Below are positions 7,387 to 15,807 of a stretch of DNA of 37,249 nt, piece after piece; position 1 is the stretch's first letter, and the number at the start of each line of letters is the position of its first letter. The DNA is from Eubacterium sp. Its GTDB lineage: Bacteria > Bacillota > Clostridia > Lachnospirales > Lachnospiraceae. The notes under the pieces were generated by a model. It saw only the letters and a program-made list of their open reading frames with translations, ran no database searches and was not told where the DNA came from. Made by a program: the position numbers and the translations under genes. The stretch spans positions 1-37,249 of the forward strand of contig JAFRGW010000092.1 in assembly GCA_017433615.1 (NCBI GenBank), read 5' to 3'.

Positions 7387-10026
7387 ATGAAACAGTATGG
7401 ATTGAATGAACTGCGGGAGATGTTCCTGAAGTTTTTTGAGAGCAAGGGACACCTGCGGATGCCGAGCTTTTCGCTGATCCCGCACAATGATAACAGCCTT
7501 CTGCTGATCAACTCCGGTATGGCGCCGCTGAAGCCGTATTTTACCGGCGCTGAGATTCCGCCGCGCACCCGCGTGACAACCTGTCAGAAATGTATCCGTA
7601 CCGGCGACATTGAGAATGTCGGAAAGACATCCCGTCACGGCACATTTTTCGAAATGCTCGGAAACTTTTCTTTCGGCGACTATTTTAAGAAAGAGGCGAT
7701 TCCGTGGGCATGGGAATTTCTGACAGAGGTTGTCGGCCTGGATCCGGAACGGCTGTATCCGTCTGTTTACGTGGATGACGACGAGGCATTCGGCATCTGG
7801 CGCGACGAGATGCACATTGCGCCGGAGCGTATTTTCAAATTCGGCAAAGAAGACAACTTCTGGGAGCACGGAAGTGGTCCGTGCGGTCCGTGTACCGAGA
7901 TCTATTATGACCGCGGCGCGAAATACGGCTGCGGAAAACCGGACTGTACAGTCGGCTGCGAGTGCGACCGCTATATCGAAGTATGGAACGTCGTGTTCAG
8001 CCAGTTTGACAACGACGGTGCAGGTCATTATGAGGAACTGGAGCAGAAGAATATTGACACCGGCATGGGCCTTGAGCGTCTCGCCGTTGTCGTACAGGAT
8101 GTCGATTCGATTTTTGATGTGGACACCGTTCGCGCACTGCGCGATGAGGTCTGCCGCGTGGCGGGCGTAACATATGGAACAGATGCCAAGACAGATGTTT
8201 CTGTCCGTGTTATCACAGACCACATTCGTTCTGCGACATTTATGATCTCTGACGGTATTATGCCCTCCAACGAGGGACGCGGCTATGTACTGCGCCGTCT
8301 GATCCGCCGTGCAGCAAGACACGGACGCATTCTCGGCATTGATCATCAGTTCCTTGCAGATCTGTCGGTCCGCGTGATGCAGGATTCCAGCGCAGCATAT
8401 CCGGAACTGCAGGACCGCAAGACCTTTATCATCAAAGTTCTGAACAATGAGGAAGAGCAGTTTAACAAGACACTGGATCAGGGCCTTCGTATTCTTGGCG
8501 ATATGGAAGCAGGTCTGCAGAAAGCCGGTAAGAAGACACTGGAAGGCGCGGATGCATTTAAATTGTACGATACCTACGGGTTCCCGCTGGATCTGACCCG
8601 TGAGATCCTGGAGGAAAAGGGCTACAGCATCGACGAGGATGGATTTGCAGCCTGCATGAAAATACAGCAGGAGACTGCCCGGAAAGCCCGCGCGACCAGC
8701 AACTTCATGGGTGCAGATGCAACAGTCTATGATGAAATTGACGCATCGGTTACTTCTGAATTCGACGGTTACTATGATCATCTGGAGATGGAATCGGAAA
8801 TTCTCGCAGTTGCCGGTGAGACAGAACTGAAAGAGGTTCTTGGCACAGAAGAGAAAGGTACGATCGTAACAGCTGCAACACCGTTCTATGGAACGATGGG
8901 CGGACAGGTCGGTGATGTCGGTGTGATCAAAACGGCCGACGGCGTATTCCGCGTAGAGGATACCATTCATATCCGCGGCATGATCGGCCACGTCGGTTAT
9001 GTTGAGAGCGGTGTAATCCAGAACGGTTCCACAGCGTCACTTCAGGTTGACCGCGAGGCGCGTATGGCGACAGCGCGCAACCACAGCGCAACCCATCTTC
9101 TGCAGAAGGCACTGAAGACAGTTCTGGGTTCCCATGTAGAGCAGAAGGGTTCCTTTGTCTCCCCGACGCGTCTGCGTTTTGACTTTGCACATTTCCAGGC
9201 AATGACAGCGGGAGAAATCAGCCAGGTTGAGAAACTGGTGAATGACGAGATCAGAAATGCACTGGCAGTCACGACTGACATCATGTCGCTCGAAGATGCC
9301 AGAAAGACCGGCGCCATGGCACTGTTTGATGAGAAATACGGTGACAGCGTGCGCGTTGTGTCCATGGGAGATTTTTCAAAAGAACTCTGCGGCGGAACAC
9401 ATGTTTCCAATACCAATGAGATCCAGTATTTCAAGATCCTCTCCGATGCAGGCATCTCCTCGGGTGTGCGCAGAATTGAGGCACTGACGGGAGCAAATCT
9501 GATTCACTATTACGCTGAGCAGGAGGCAATCCTGCACAAAGCGGCAGCACTTCTGAAAACCGATGCCGCTGACCTGCCGGAGCGCATTGCGCATATGCAG
9601 ACAGAGATCAAGTCTCTGAACAGCGAAAATGAATCACTGAAGAATAAACTTGCACAGGAATCTCTGGGCGATGTCATGGATCAGGTGCAGGAAGTAAACG
9701 GTGTGAAGCTGCTGGCAGTGTCTGTTCCGGATACGGACGGTAATGAACTGCGCAATCTCGGCGACCAGCTGAAAGAGAAAATCGGTGAGGGTGTCGTTCT
9801 GCTTGCATCCGCAAAAGGCGGCAAAGTAACGCTTGTTGCCATGGCGACAGATGCGGCACAGAAAGCCGGCGCACACGCAGGCAATCTGATCCGCGAAGCT
9901 GCTAAAATTGTCGGCGGCGGCGGAGGCGGCCGTCCGAATATGGCACAGGCCGGCGGAAAGAATCCGGAGAAGATCGGGGAGTTGATCGACAAAGCGAAGG
10001 ATCTTCTGGCAGGACAGCTTTCATAA
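7387..10026 (+). CDS. alaS: Alanyl-tRNA synthetase
   Basis: Class II synthetase charging tRNA-Ala, with editing of mischarged Ser and Gly. The 879 residues contain the N-terminal catalytic core (RHGTFFEMLGNFSFGDYF and GMGLERLA), a tRNA-recognition region, and the editing domain with the zinc site HSATH (H566, H570) and CGGTH (C668, H672). The C-terminal DHHA1-type domain ends with a run of six glycines and NMAQAGGKNPEKI. SD AAAGGAG lies at about 7370-7376. The 80 bases before it contain no T-box signature, so unlike tyrS its expression is not visibly tRNA-regulated here. Confidence 0.98.
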   Translation: MKQYGLNELREMFLKFFESKGHLRMPSFSLIPHNDNSLLLINSGMAPLKPYFTGAEIPPRTRVTTCQKCIRTGDIENVGKTSRHGTFFEMLGNFSFGDYFKKEAIPWAWEFLTEVVGLDPERLYPSVYVDDDEAFGIWRDEMHIAPERIFKFGKEDNFWEHGSGPCGPCTEIYYDRGAKYGCGKPDCTVGCECDRYIEVWNVVFSQFDNDGAGHYEELEQKNIDTGMGLERLAVVVQDVDSIFDVDTVRALRDEVCRVAGVTYGTDAKTDVSVRVITDHIRSATFMISDGIMPSNEGRGYVLRRLIRRAARHGRILGIDHQFLADLSVRVMQDSSAAYPELQDRKTFIIKVLNNEEEQFNKTLDQGLRILGDMEAGLQKAGKKTLEGADAFKLYDTYGFPLDLTREILEEKGYSIDEDGFAACMKIQQETARKARATSNFMGADATVYDEIDASVTSEFDGYYDHLEMESEILAVAGETELKEVLGTEEKGTIVTAATPFYGTMGGQVGDVGVIKTADGVFRVEDTIHIRGMIGHVGYVESGVIQNGSTASLQVDREARMATARNHSATHLLQKALKTVLGSHVEQKGSFVSPTRLRFDFAHFQAMTAGEISQVEKLVNDEIRNALAVTTDIMSLEDARKTGAMALFDEKYGDSVRVVSMGDFSKELCGGTHVSNTNEIQYFKILSDAGISSGVRRIEALTGANLIHYYAEQEAILHKAAALLKTDAADLPERIAHMQTEIKSLNSENESLKNKLAQESLGDVMDQVQEVNGVKLLAVSVPDTDGNELRNLGDQLKEKIGEGVVLLASAKGGKVTLVAMATDAAQKAGAHAGNLIREAAKIVGGGGGGRPNMAQAGGKNPEKIGELIDKAKDLLAGQLS

Positions 10027-10076
10027 AAAGCACAGCGTTCTGCAGAAAGGCAGTCTGAAATTAAACGAAATATCTA

Positions 10077-10104
10077 TTGACGTTTAGGGAAAACCTGTTA
10101 TAAT
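10077..10104 (+). promoter_or_regulatory. Promoter of rpsU
   Basis: TTGACG at 10077-10082, a 16-base spacer and a perfect TATAAT at 10099-10104. The predicted start near 10111 leaves a leader of roughly 68 bases before rpsU. Confidence 0.85.
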
Positions 10105-10178
10105 TAGATACGTGCGAAATGCCATTTATCAAGGTGTTTCAGCATGAGTTCGCAACCGGAGGGAGGTCAGGTCTGGGG

Positions 10179-10355
10179 ATGGCTAATGTAATCGTCAAAG
10201 AAAACGAGACATTGGACAGCGCTTTGAGAAGATTTAAGCGCAGCTGCGCGAAGGCTGGTATTCAGCAGGAAATCCGTAAGAGAGAGCACTACGAGAAGCC
10301 GAGCGTTCGCCGCAAGAAAAAATCCGAAGCAGCTAGAAAGCGCAAATACAATTAA
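10179..10355 (+). CDS. rpsU: 30S ribosomal protein S21
   Basis: Small basic protein of the 30S platform. From the ATG at 10179 the product is 58 residues, [20 protein letters not shown] and onward, ending in the Lys/Arg-rich tail [13 protein letters not shown], which is the standard S21 length and layout. A longer reading from 10119 would add 20 unrelated residues and is rejected. A purine-rich GGAGGGAGG lies at 10158-10166, slightly far, with further G residues at 10175-10178. It has its own promoter and a stem-loop right after its stop. The common neighbour yqeY is not present. Confidence 0.97.
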   Translation: MANVIVKENETLDSALRRFKRSCAKAGIQQEIRKREHYEKPSVRRKKKSEAARKRKYN

Positions 10356-10363
10356 TGCATAAG

Positions 10364-10396
10364 AGAGCTCTGACGACAGTCAGAGCTCTTGTTATG
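10364..10396 (+). terminator. Stem-loop terminator after rpsU
   Basis: AGAGCTCTGAC (10364-10374) and GTCAGAGCTCT (10379-10389) form a perfect 11-pair stem with loop GACA. The following tract TGTTATG is only moderately T-rich, so some read-through into the next gene is possible. Confidence 0.75.
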
Positions 10397-10417
10397 TGGA
10401 GACAGCCGGGGGTGTAT

Positions 10418-11254
10418 ATGAAAGAAGTGGTTCAGACACATTATACCGTCCGAATTAACAGGAAGAATCTGTCAAGGCAGCAGATCCGCGCAGTGTTCCT
10501 GACTGATCTGCACAATGCGGCAGATCCGGAGGAAACGCGTGTGGTTATGGATATGATTGATGCTGCCGGACCGGATCTGGTGCTGTGCGGCGGCGATATG
10601 TTTATCGCGCGGCCCGGAATTCCTGTTGCGCCTGCCGTACGTTTCATGAAGGAACTTGCCGGGCGGCATACAGTCTGGTGCGGCACGGGTAATCATGAGT
10701 ACCGCGCGAAGATCTATCCGGAACAGTACGGAACCATGTATGCACAGTACAAATATCCGCTGCTGGAAGCAGGGGTGATCTTTCTGGAAAATCAAAGTGC
10801 GGCGGTCAGATGCGGGGATGTGCCGGTCCGGATCTGTGGATTCGACCTGCCGCGCCGCTACTACAGCCGTTTTCACAGAAGCAGAATGCCGGTTTCGGTT
10901 CTGAACAGCCGGTTCGGCCGGCCGGATCCGGATGAAGTGACTGTTTTGCTCGCGCATAATCCGGCCCAGATTTATGCATACCTGAAATGGGGAGCTGATC
11001 TGACCTGCTGCGGGCATTATCACGGCGGTATTATGCAGCTGGCGGGCGGACGGTCTCTGGTGGGGCCTGATTTCCGTCTCTTCCCGCGCAATGCACACGG
11101 GATGATCGTAAAGAAACAGAGGCATGTTGTCATCAGTGCCGGAATTGGTGAACACACCGTATCAGCGCGCATCAATAATCCGCGTGAACTTGCCGTGATC
11201 GATATTCTGGTAAATGCACCGGAACAAGCCAGATACACCGGAACCGCAGACTGA
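10418..11254 (+). CDS. Soluble metallophosphoesterase (YkuE/YaeI-like)
   Basis: A 278-residue calcineurin-like phosphoesterase. The metal-site motifs appear in order: DLH (D30, H32), GGD at 58-60, GNHE at 91-94, AHN near the middle of the second half, and GHYHGG. This is the arrangement of the YkuE/YaeI group, but there is no N-terminal membrane segment or twin-arginine signal here, so it is probably cytoplasmic. The substrate cannot be told from sequence. The start at 10418 is preferred over ATGs at 10355 and 10394 because GGGGG at 10408-10412 gives a spaced SD and the rpsU stem-loop overlaps the upstream alternatives. It precedes scpAB by about 100 bases. Confidence 0.85.
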   Translation: MKEVVQTHYTVRINRKNLSRQQIRAVFLTDLHNAADPEETRVVMDMIDAAGPDLVLCGGDMFIARPGIPVAPAVRFMKELAGRHTVWCGTGNHEYRAKIYPEQYGTMYAQYKYPLLEAGVIFLENQSAAVRCGDVPVRICGFDLPRRYYSRFHRSRMPVSVLNSRFGRPDPDEVTVLLAHNPAQIYAYLKWGADLTCCGHYHGGIMQLAGGRSLVGPDFRLFPRNAHGMIVKKQRHVVISAGIGEHTVSARINNPRELAVIDILVNAPEQARYTGTAD

Positions 11255-11369
11255 CGCAGAGAAACAGCAGAAAGCTCCTGAGAAACAGAAGGCAGACGCT
11301 GAAGAACAATTTGCCGGAAACAGGACAGAAAGAAACAGGAATGAAAAACCGCTATGGCGATCGATGTAA
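11214..11369 (+). other. Small overlapping open frame of uncertain status
   Basis: A 51-codon frame begins at ATG 11214 inside the end of the metallophosphoesterase gene and ends at TAA 11367-11369 inside scpA. Its product is highly charged and low in complexity (PEPQTDAEKQQKAPEKQKAD, then RTERNRNEK). No good ribosome binding site precedes the ATG. It may be a chance frame in an A-rich spacer, or a remnant of a C-terminal tail in another frame. Confidence 0.2.
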
Positions 11370-12202
11370 AACTGGAAAAATTTGAAGGACCGCTGGACCT
11401 GCTCCTGCACCTGATTGATAAAAATAAGATCGATATTTATGATATACCGATCTCTGAAATAACGGATCAGTATCTTGAATACGTGCGGGCCATGGACCAT
11501 GAAGACATGGATGTCACCAGTGAATTCATGGTGATGGCCGCGACACTGATTGACATCAAGTGCCGCATGCTGCTGCCCAAAGAGGTCAATGAAGAAGGGG
11601 AAGAGGAAGATCCCAGAGAAGAGCTGGTCCGCGCACTTCTGGAACATAAGCAGTATCGTTTTATGGCCGAGAAGCTGCGGGTGTATATGGAAGAAACAGG
11701 CAACCGCGTGACAAGGGAACAGCAGTTTCCCAAAGAAGTGCTGGCATGGCGTCCGCCTGTTGATACGGAGGAACTGCTCGCGGATGTCACGATGCAGAGG
11801 CTGGAGGAAATATTCCGTTTTGTCCTGAAGCGTCAGGAAAACAAGATCGATCCGATCCGCAGCCGGTTCGGGCACATCGAGAAGGAAGATGTGACACTGC
11901 CGGAGAAGATCGCATTTGTAAAAAAGGCGGCCAGAAAGAAACGGCACATGACGTTCCGGGGACTTCTCGAGGCACAGAACAGCAAGATGCAGACAATCAT
12001 GACATTCCTTGCGGTGCTGGAACTGATGAAGACCGGCCAGATCAGGATCTCACAGAATGAACTGTTCGGAGAGATTGAAATCAATGCAGTAGAGGGCGCG
12101 GACCTTTCTGATCCGGCAGAAGCTGACAGGGAGGGCGCCGGAAATGATGCAGACTTGTACATAGAAGGAGCAGCAGATGGAAGAACACAGGCAGCCGGCT
12201 GA
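11354..12202 (+). CDS. scpA: Segregation and condensation protein A
   Basis: ScpA is the kleisin subunit that bridges SMC heads in the bacterial condensin complex, acting in chromosome organisation. The 282-residue product starts VKLEKFEGPLDLLLHLIDKNKIDIYDIPISEI, the diagnostic N-terminal segment, continues with MVMAATLIDIKCRMLLP, and has the C-terminal winged-helix region with FLAVLELMKTGQIRISQNELFGEI. The tail (about residues 250-282) is acidic and poorly conserved. The start at 11354 has no close SD; ACAGGA lies at about 11334. It overlaps scpB by 26 bases, which suggests coupled translation of two proteins that bind each other. Confidence 0.96.
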   Translation: MAIDVKLEKFEGPLDLLLHLIDKNKIDIYDIPISEITDQYLEYVRAMDHEDMDVTSEFMVMAATLIDIKCRMLLPKEVNEEGEEEDPREELVRALLEHKQYRFMAEKLRVYMEETGNRVTREQQFPKEVLAWRPPVDTEELLADVTMQRLEEIFRFVLKRQENKIDPIRSRFGHIEKEDVTLPEKIAFVKKAARKKRHMTFRGLLEAQNSKMQTIMTFLAVLELMKTGQIRISQNELFGEIEINAVEGADLSDPAEADREGAGNDADLYIEGAADGRTQAAG

Positions 12203-12860
12203 AAATTCAGCAGATGAGATCCGGACGGAAAAATCACAGACAGAAGAAGAGAAACAGCATCCGGAAGGATGGACAGAAGCAGGCGCGATCGAGGCAGTTC
12301 TGTTTTCAGCCGGAGATCCCGTTTCGCTGGATCGTCTGGCAGCTGTGACAGGCTGCACGCCGGGGACGGCAAAGCAGATTCTGCAGCGTATGCAGCAGCG
12401 CTATAGCGCAGAAGAATCCGGTATCATGCTGCTGGAGCTGGAAAACAGCTGGCAGCTTTGTACAAAACAGCAGTATTTTGATACGTTGATTCAGATTGCA
12501 AGCCATCCGCCGAAGCCGCACCTGACAGAAGTTGTGATGGAGACATTGTCTATCATTGCCTATAAACAGCCGGTGACCAAGGCGGAGATCGAACGGATCA
12601 GAGGCGTTAAGTCTGACCATGCTGTCAATAAGCTGATCGAATATGATCTGGTGCGGGAGGTGGGTCGCCTGGATGCGCCGGGAAGACCGATCCTGTTCGG
12701 AACGACAGATCAGTTTCTGCGGAATTTCGGGATCAGTTCCAGTGCAGATCTGCCGGAACTCTCAGCTGTTGAGAAGGAGGATTTCCGCATGGAGGCTGAG
12801 GCGGAACTGGCAGCAGGAGAGGCGGCTGCCGGTGCAGAACAGATCCGGGTTGACGTCTGA
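12177..12860 (+). CDS. scpB: Segregation and condensation protein B
   Basis: ScpB dimerises and binds ScpA in the SMC-ScpAB complex. The 227-residue protein has a charged N-terminal extension of about 35 residues, then paired winged helices: AIEAVLFSAGDPVSLDRLA, the strand LLELENSWQLCTK, and the signature LSIIAYKQPVTKAEIERIRGVKSD, followed by GRPILFGTTDQFLRNFG. The C-terminal tail is Ala/Glu-rich. SD AAGGAG at 12165-12170 lies within scpA, six bases before the ATG. Confidence 0.96.
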   Translation: MEEHRQPAENSADEIRTEKSQTEEEKQHPEGWTEAGAIEAVLFSAGDPVSLDRLAAVTGCTPGTAKQILQRMQQRYSAEESGIMLLELENSWQLCTKQQYFDTLIQIASHPPKPHLTEVVMETLSIIAYKQPVTKAEIERIRGVKSDHAVNKLIEYDLVREVGRLDAPGRPILFGTTDQFLRNFGISSSADLPELSAVEKEDFRMEAEAELAAGEAAAGAEQIRVDV

Positions 12861-12902
12861 ATGCAATGGAACAGTCCCCATCCTTAAGGCGTGTGAAGCC
12901 CA

Positions 12903-12931
12903 AAGTCCCGCAGGGTCGGGACTTGATTTTT
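12903..12931 (+). terminator. Rho-independent terminator after scpB
   Basis: AAGTCCCG (12903-12910) and CGGGACTT (12917-12924) form a perfect eight-pair stem with a six-base loop, followed by GA and five T at 12927-12931. It closes the transcription unit that contains scpAB. The stretch 12932-13045 after it is AT-rich and shows nothing else I can name. Confidence 0.88.
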
Positions 12932-13045
12932 GTACACGGTGTAAAAACTACAAATATTGATACAAAAAGATGCCCATGTTTCCCCAACAGATGTGCAGCA
13001 AAATCTGAGATGCGGTAAATTGTATCTGAATTAATACAAAAATAG

Positions 13046-13074
13046 TTGAAATATAGATATGAAACAGTTAGAAT
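13046..13074 (+). promoter_or_regulatory. Promoter of the carboxyltransferase/sodium-pump operon
   Basis: TTGAAA at 13046-13051, 17-base spacer, TAGAAT at 13069-13074. The predicted start is near 13081, giving a leader of about 55 bases. It lies in an AT-rich segment and after the scpB terminator, so it is likely the main promoter of the five-gene unit. Confidence 0.82.
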
Positions 13075-13135
13075 AGTATTGGCGAAAAATTTGTCATTAG
13101 ATGGCAACAGTAATATCATTTATGGAGGTAAGAGA

Positions 13136-14572
13136 ATGAGCAGCATGGTGGGAAGTCCGGCTGCAGCGAGAATTGAAGCGCTGCTGGATCCGGGCAGTTT
13201 TGTTGAGATCGGTGCAGCCGTTACGGCGCGCAGCACAGATTTCAATCTGTCTGATAAAAAACAGCCATCGGACGGAGTCATCACAGGTTACGGACTGATT
13301 AACGATAGTCTGGTGTATGTTTACAGCCAGGATTTCTCTGTGATGAAAGGAACAATCGGTGAGATGCATGCAAAGAAGATCGTCCGGATTATCGATATGG
13401 CGGTCAAGATGGGCGCGCCGGTGATCGGACTGATTGACAGCGCGGGCATGCGTCTGGAAGAAGCTTCTGATGCACTTCAGGCATTCGGCGGTATCTATAT
13501 GGCGATGAGCAATGCATCCGGTGTTGTCCCGATGGTAACCGGTATCTTCGGTTCCTGCGGCGGCGGCATGGCACTTGTTCCGGCCCTTTCTGATTTTGTC
13601 TTTATGGAAGCAGATCAGGCAAAACTCTTTGTCAATTCTCCGAACGCAATTCCGGAAAACTACGCAGGTAAAAACGATACAGACTCGGCTGCGTTCCAGA
13701 GCAGTGAGGCAGGCATGGTCGATGTGGTCGGCACAGAGGCTGATATTCTCGCATGCATGCGCGCGCTTTTAACAGTGCTGCCGGCAAACAACGAGGACGA
13801 TGCTTATGATGCTTCATTTGCAGATGATCTGAACCGTCTTGTCACAGATGCTGCTGCATGCAAGGCAGATCCGGCACTTCTTCTGCCGCGTCTGGCTGAC
13901 AGCGGTGTTTATTTTGAGGCAAAGCCGGATTACGGCAAGGATATGGTAACAGCTCTGTTCCGGCTCGGCGGAAATACGGTCGGTGCAGTTGCAAACCGCA
14001 CATCGCTTTATGATGCAGACGGTTCTGTTGCAGAATCTTTTGACGGTGAGATCAGTGCACGCGGTGCGCGCAAAGCGGCTTCTTTTGTGAAGTTCTGTGA
14101 TGCATTCGGCATTCCGGTTGTGACACTGACCAATGCAAATCATTTCAAAGCGACACAGTGTTCGGAGACACACATTGCAAAGGCAGCGGCTGAACTTGCA
14201 TATGCATTTACCAGCGCGACAACACCGAAGATCAATGTGATCACAGGTGAGGCATTCGGCAGCGCAGGTCTGGTGATGAACAGCCGTTCCCTCGGCGCAG
14301 ATCTGGTCTACGCATGGACAGATGCGAAGTGCGGTATGATGGATGCAGCTTCTGCAGCGAAGATCATGTATGACGGAGCCGGCGGCGATGTAATTGCTGA
14401 ACAGACAAAGGCATATGATGCACTGCAGAACAGTGTGGAAGCAGCTGCTGCAAGGGGATATGTTGACACAGTAATTGCACCGGAGGAAACAAGAAAATAT
14501 CTGATCGGTGCAATTGAGATGCTCTTTACAAAGCGTGAGTTCCGCCCGGATAAAAAGCACGGAACGGTCTAA
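13136..14572 (+). CDS. CoA-ester carboxyltransferase subunit (MmdA/12S-like)
   Basis: A 478-residue member of the acetyl/propionyl/methylmalonyl-CoA carboxyltransferase family, which moves CO2 between biotin and a CoA thioester. It has two crotonase-like halves. The first oxyanion-hole region reads DSAGMRLEEA at 101-110 and GSCGGGMA at 139-146; the second half contains TGEAFGSAGLVMNSRSLGADLVYAW. These diverge from the usual DSGGARIQEG and the RKAYGGAY-type motif, and the protein is shorter than typical MmdA (about 510), so the substrate is uncertain: methylmalonyl-CoA, malonyl-CoA or another. The start at 13136 has GGAGG at 13124-13128; an upstream TTG at 13046 is part of the promoter. It opens an operon with OadG, biotin carrier, OadB and OadA homologues and no biotin carboxylase. 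Confidence 0.88.
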   Translation: MSSMVGSPAAARIEALLDPGSFVEIGAAVTARSTDFNLSDKKQPSDGVITGYGLINDSLVYVYSQDFSVMKGTIGEMHAKKIVRIIDMAVKMGAPVIGLIDSAGMRLEEASDALQAFGGIYMAMSNASGVVPMVTGIFGSCGGGMALVPALSDFVFMEADQAKLFVNSPNAIPENYAGKNDTDSAAFQSSEAGMVDVVGTEADILACMRALLTVLPANNEDDAYDASFADDLNRLVTDAAACKADPALLLPRLADSGVYFEAKPDYGKDMVTALFRLGGNTVGAVANRTSLYDADGSVAESFDGEISARGARKAASFVKFCDAFGIPVVTLTNANHFKATQCSETHIAKAAAELAYAFTSATTPKINVITGEAFGSAGLVMNSRSLGADLVYAWTDAKCGMMDAASAAKIMYDGAGGDVIAEQTKAYDALQNSVEAAAARGYVDTVIAPEETRKYLIGAIEMLFTKREFRPDKKHGTV

Positions 14573-14586
14573 GGTAAGGAGGCGCC

Positions 14587-15396
14587 ATGAATAGCAGAAA
14601 AAGAACAGGAACCGTCCTGGCGGCACTGATTCTGAGTGTGCTGCTGCTGGCCGGCACTGCATTGTCTGCATTTGCGGCTGTCAGGCCGATGACAGATGAT
14701 GAGAAGACGGCCTATCAGGCGAATGTCGAAAGTTTCCTGTCGGAAATCTTTAATTACGATGATGCCACGCTTGATACGGTACGCGAACAGGGCGGATTTT
14801 ATGAAGTTTTGGTGGATGCCATCCGGGATAACCGCGATGAGATCGGCGCTTTTAAGGAGGTCGGTCCGGTAGCGATCGACGACAGCGGCGATCAGGTGGC
14901 GGCTATATCAAATGTTGTATTTGAAAAATATAATGTCGAGACGATCGTTTATTTTGACTATGACGATTCAACACGTTCCTATGTACCGATGAATTTCGTC
15001 ATGAACGTCGATTATCCGCTGAGCACGCGTATGGCACAGGCGGGGCAGAATACGATCACAGGTCTTCTGGTCGTCTTCGTTGTTCTGTTTTTCCTTGCCT
15101 TCGTGATTTCACTGTTTAAATATGTGAATCCGGAGACCAGAAAGAAAAAAGCAGCAGTCAGTGATGATGACGAGATCAGCGTTTTAAATCCGGCTGCAGC
15201 AGAAAGACTTGCAAGAAAGAAAATCGCAAATAATGCAGCTGCAGCTGCGGCTGCGGCAGCAGATGAAGAGGACGAGATTGCGGCGGTGATTGCGGCAGCA
15301 ATTGCAGCAGCCGAGGCAGATATGCCGTCAGCAGAAGGTTACTATGTACGTTCGATTAAGAGACGTGCGTCCGGCAGAAACTGGAAGAGAGCTTAG
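14587..15396 (+). CDS. OadG-like membrane anchor with signal peptide and extracytoplasmic domain
   Basis: OadG-type subunits hold the cytoplasmic carboxyltransferase to the OadB pump. This protein of 269 residues is far longer than the usual 80-120. Residues 1-31 look like a signal peptide (KKR-type basic start, hydrophobic core, AFA-A site). Residues 32-152 would be extracytoplasmic and resemble DUF3887-type small domains in style; I cannot name the family with certainty. A membrane helix spans about 155-177. The cytoplasmic part is basic, then Ala-rich with DEEDE (about 216-243), and ends in YYVRSIKRRASGRNWKRA, which resembles the conserved OadG C-terminus. SD AAGGAGG lies at 14577-14582. 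It starts 14 bases after the carboxyltransferase. Confidence 0.82.
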   Translation: MNSRKRTGTVLAALILSVLLLAGTALSAFAAVRPMTDDEKTAYQANVESFLSEIFNYDDATLDTVREQGGFYEVLVDAIRDNRDEIGAFKEVGPVAIDDSGDQVAAISNVVFEKYNVETIVYFDYDDSTRSYVPMNFVMNVDYPLSTRMAQAGQNTITGLLVVFVVLFFLAFVISLFKYVNPETRKKKAAVSDDDEISVLNPAAAERLARKKIANNAAAAAAAAADEEDEIAAVIAAAIAAAEADMPSAEGYYVRSIKRRASGRNWKRA

Positions 15397-15407
15397 GAGG
15401 AGCATCC

Positions 15408-15791
15408 ATGAAAACATACAGAATTACAGTTAACGGCAAAGTATATGATGTAACAGTTGAAGAAGGCGCTGCAGGCGCTCCGGCAGCAATGCCGGCTGCA
15501 GCAGCACCTGCGGCGGCACCGGCAGCAGCACCTGCGGCAGCACCGGCACCGGCAGCAGCACCCGCAGCTTCTGCAGGCGGCGTAGAGATTTCCGCATCTG
15601 TTCCGGGCAAGGTTCTGAAGATTGACGCACCGGCAGGTACAGAAGTGGCTTCCGGCGATACTGTTCTCACACTTGAAGCAATGAAGATGGAGATTCCGGT
15701 CGTTGCTCCGCAGGGCGGAACCATTGCGTCTGTCAATGTCTCCGTCGGCGATGCAGTTGAGTCAGGTGATATTCTCGCAACCATGAATTGA
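15408..15791 (+). CDS. Biotin carboxyl carrier protein
   Basis: A 127-residue carrier that shuttles carboxybiotin between active sites. The N-terminal β-strand segment (MKTYRITVNGKVYDVTVEEG) is followed by an Ala/Pro linker at about 21-56 and a biotinyl domain at 58-127. The biotin-accepting lysine is K93 in EAMKMEI. This matches the gamma/1.3S type subunits of decarboxylases and transcarboxylases. It lies 11 bases after the anchor gene with GGAGG before the start, and is the only biotin domain in the operon, so both carboxyltransferases presumably share it. Confidence 0.95.
   Translation: MKTYRITVNGKVYDVTVEEGAAGAPAAMPAAAAPAAAPAAAPAAAPAPAAAPAASAGGVEISASVPGKVLKIDAPAGTEVASGDTVLTLEAMKMEIPVVAPQGGTIASVNVSVGDAVESGDILATMN
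15488..15567 (+). repeat. Ala/Pro linker tandem repeat in the biotin carrier gene
   Basis: Imperfect tandem units built from GCAGCACC(T)GCGGC(A/G)GCACCG encode (A)nP repeats. Such flexible linkers let the biotin arm swing; the repetitive DNA is prone to length change by slippage. Confidence 0.8.
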
Positions 15792-15807
15792 TTCTCTGGA
15801 GGTAGAC

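Noticed and set aside
6979-8991. A 670-codon open frame on the minus strand
   Set aside because: It lies opposite tyrS and alaS, has a Cys/His-rich composition with no family motif, and both + strand genes are unmistakable. It is a codon-bias shadow.
10119-10178. A 20-residue N-terminal extension of S21
   Set aside because: Not part of the S21 family, overlaps the promoter-proximal leader, and the internal ATG at 10179 gives the exact standard protein.
13814-14671. A 285-codon minus-strand frame opposite the carboxyltransferase gene
   Set aside because: Extremely Cys-rich, no recognisable domain, and fully overlapping well-supported coding sequence.
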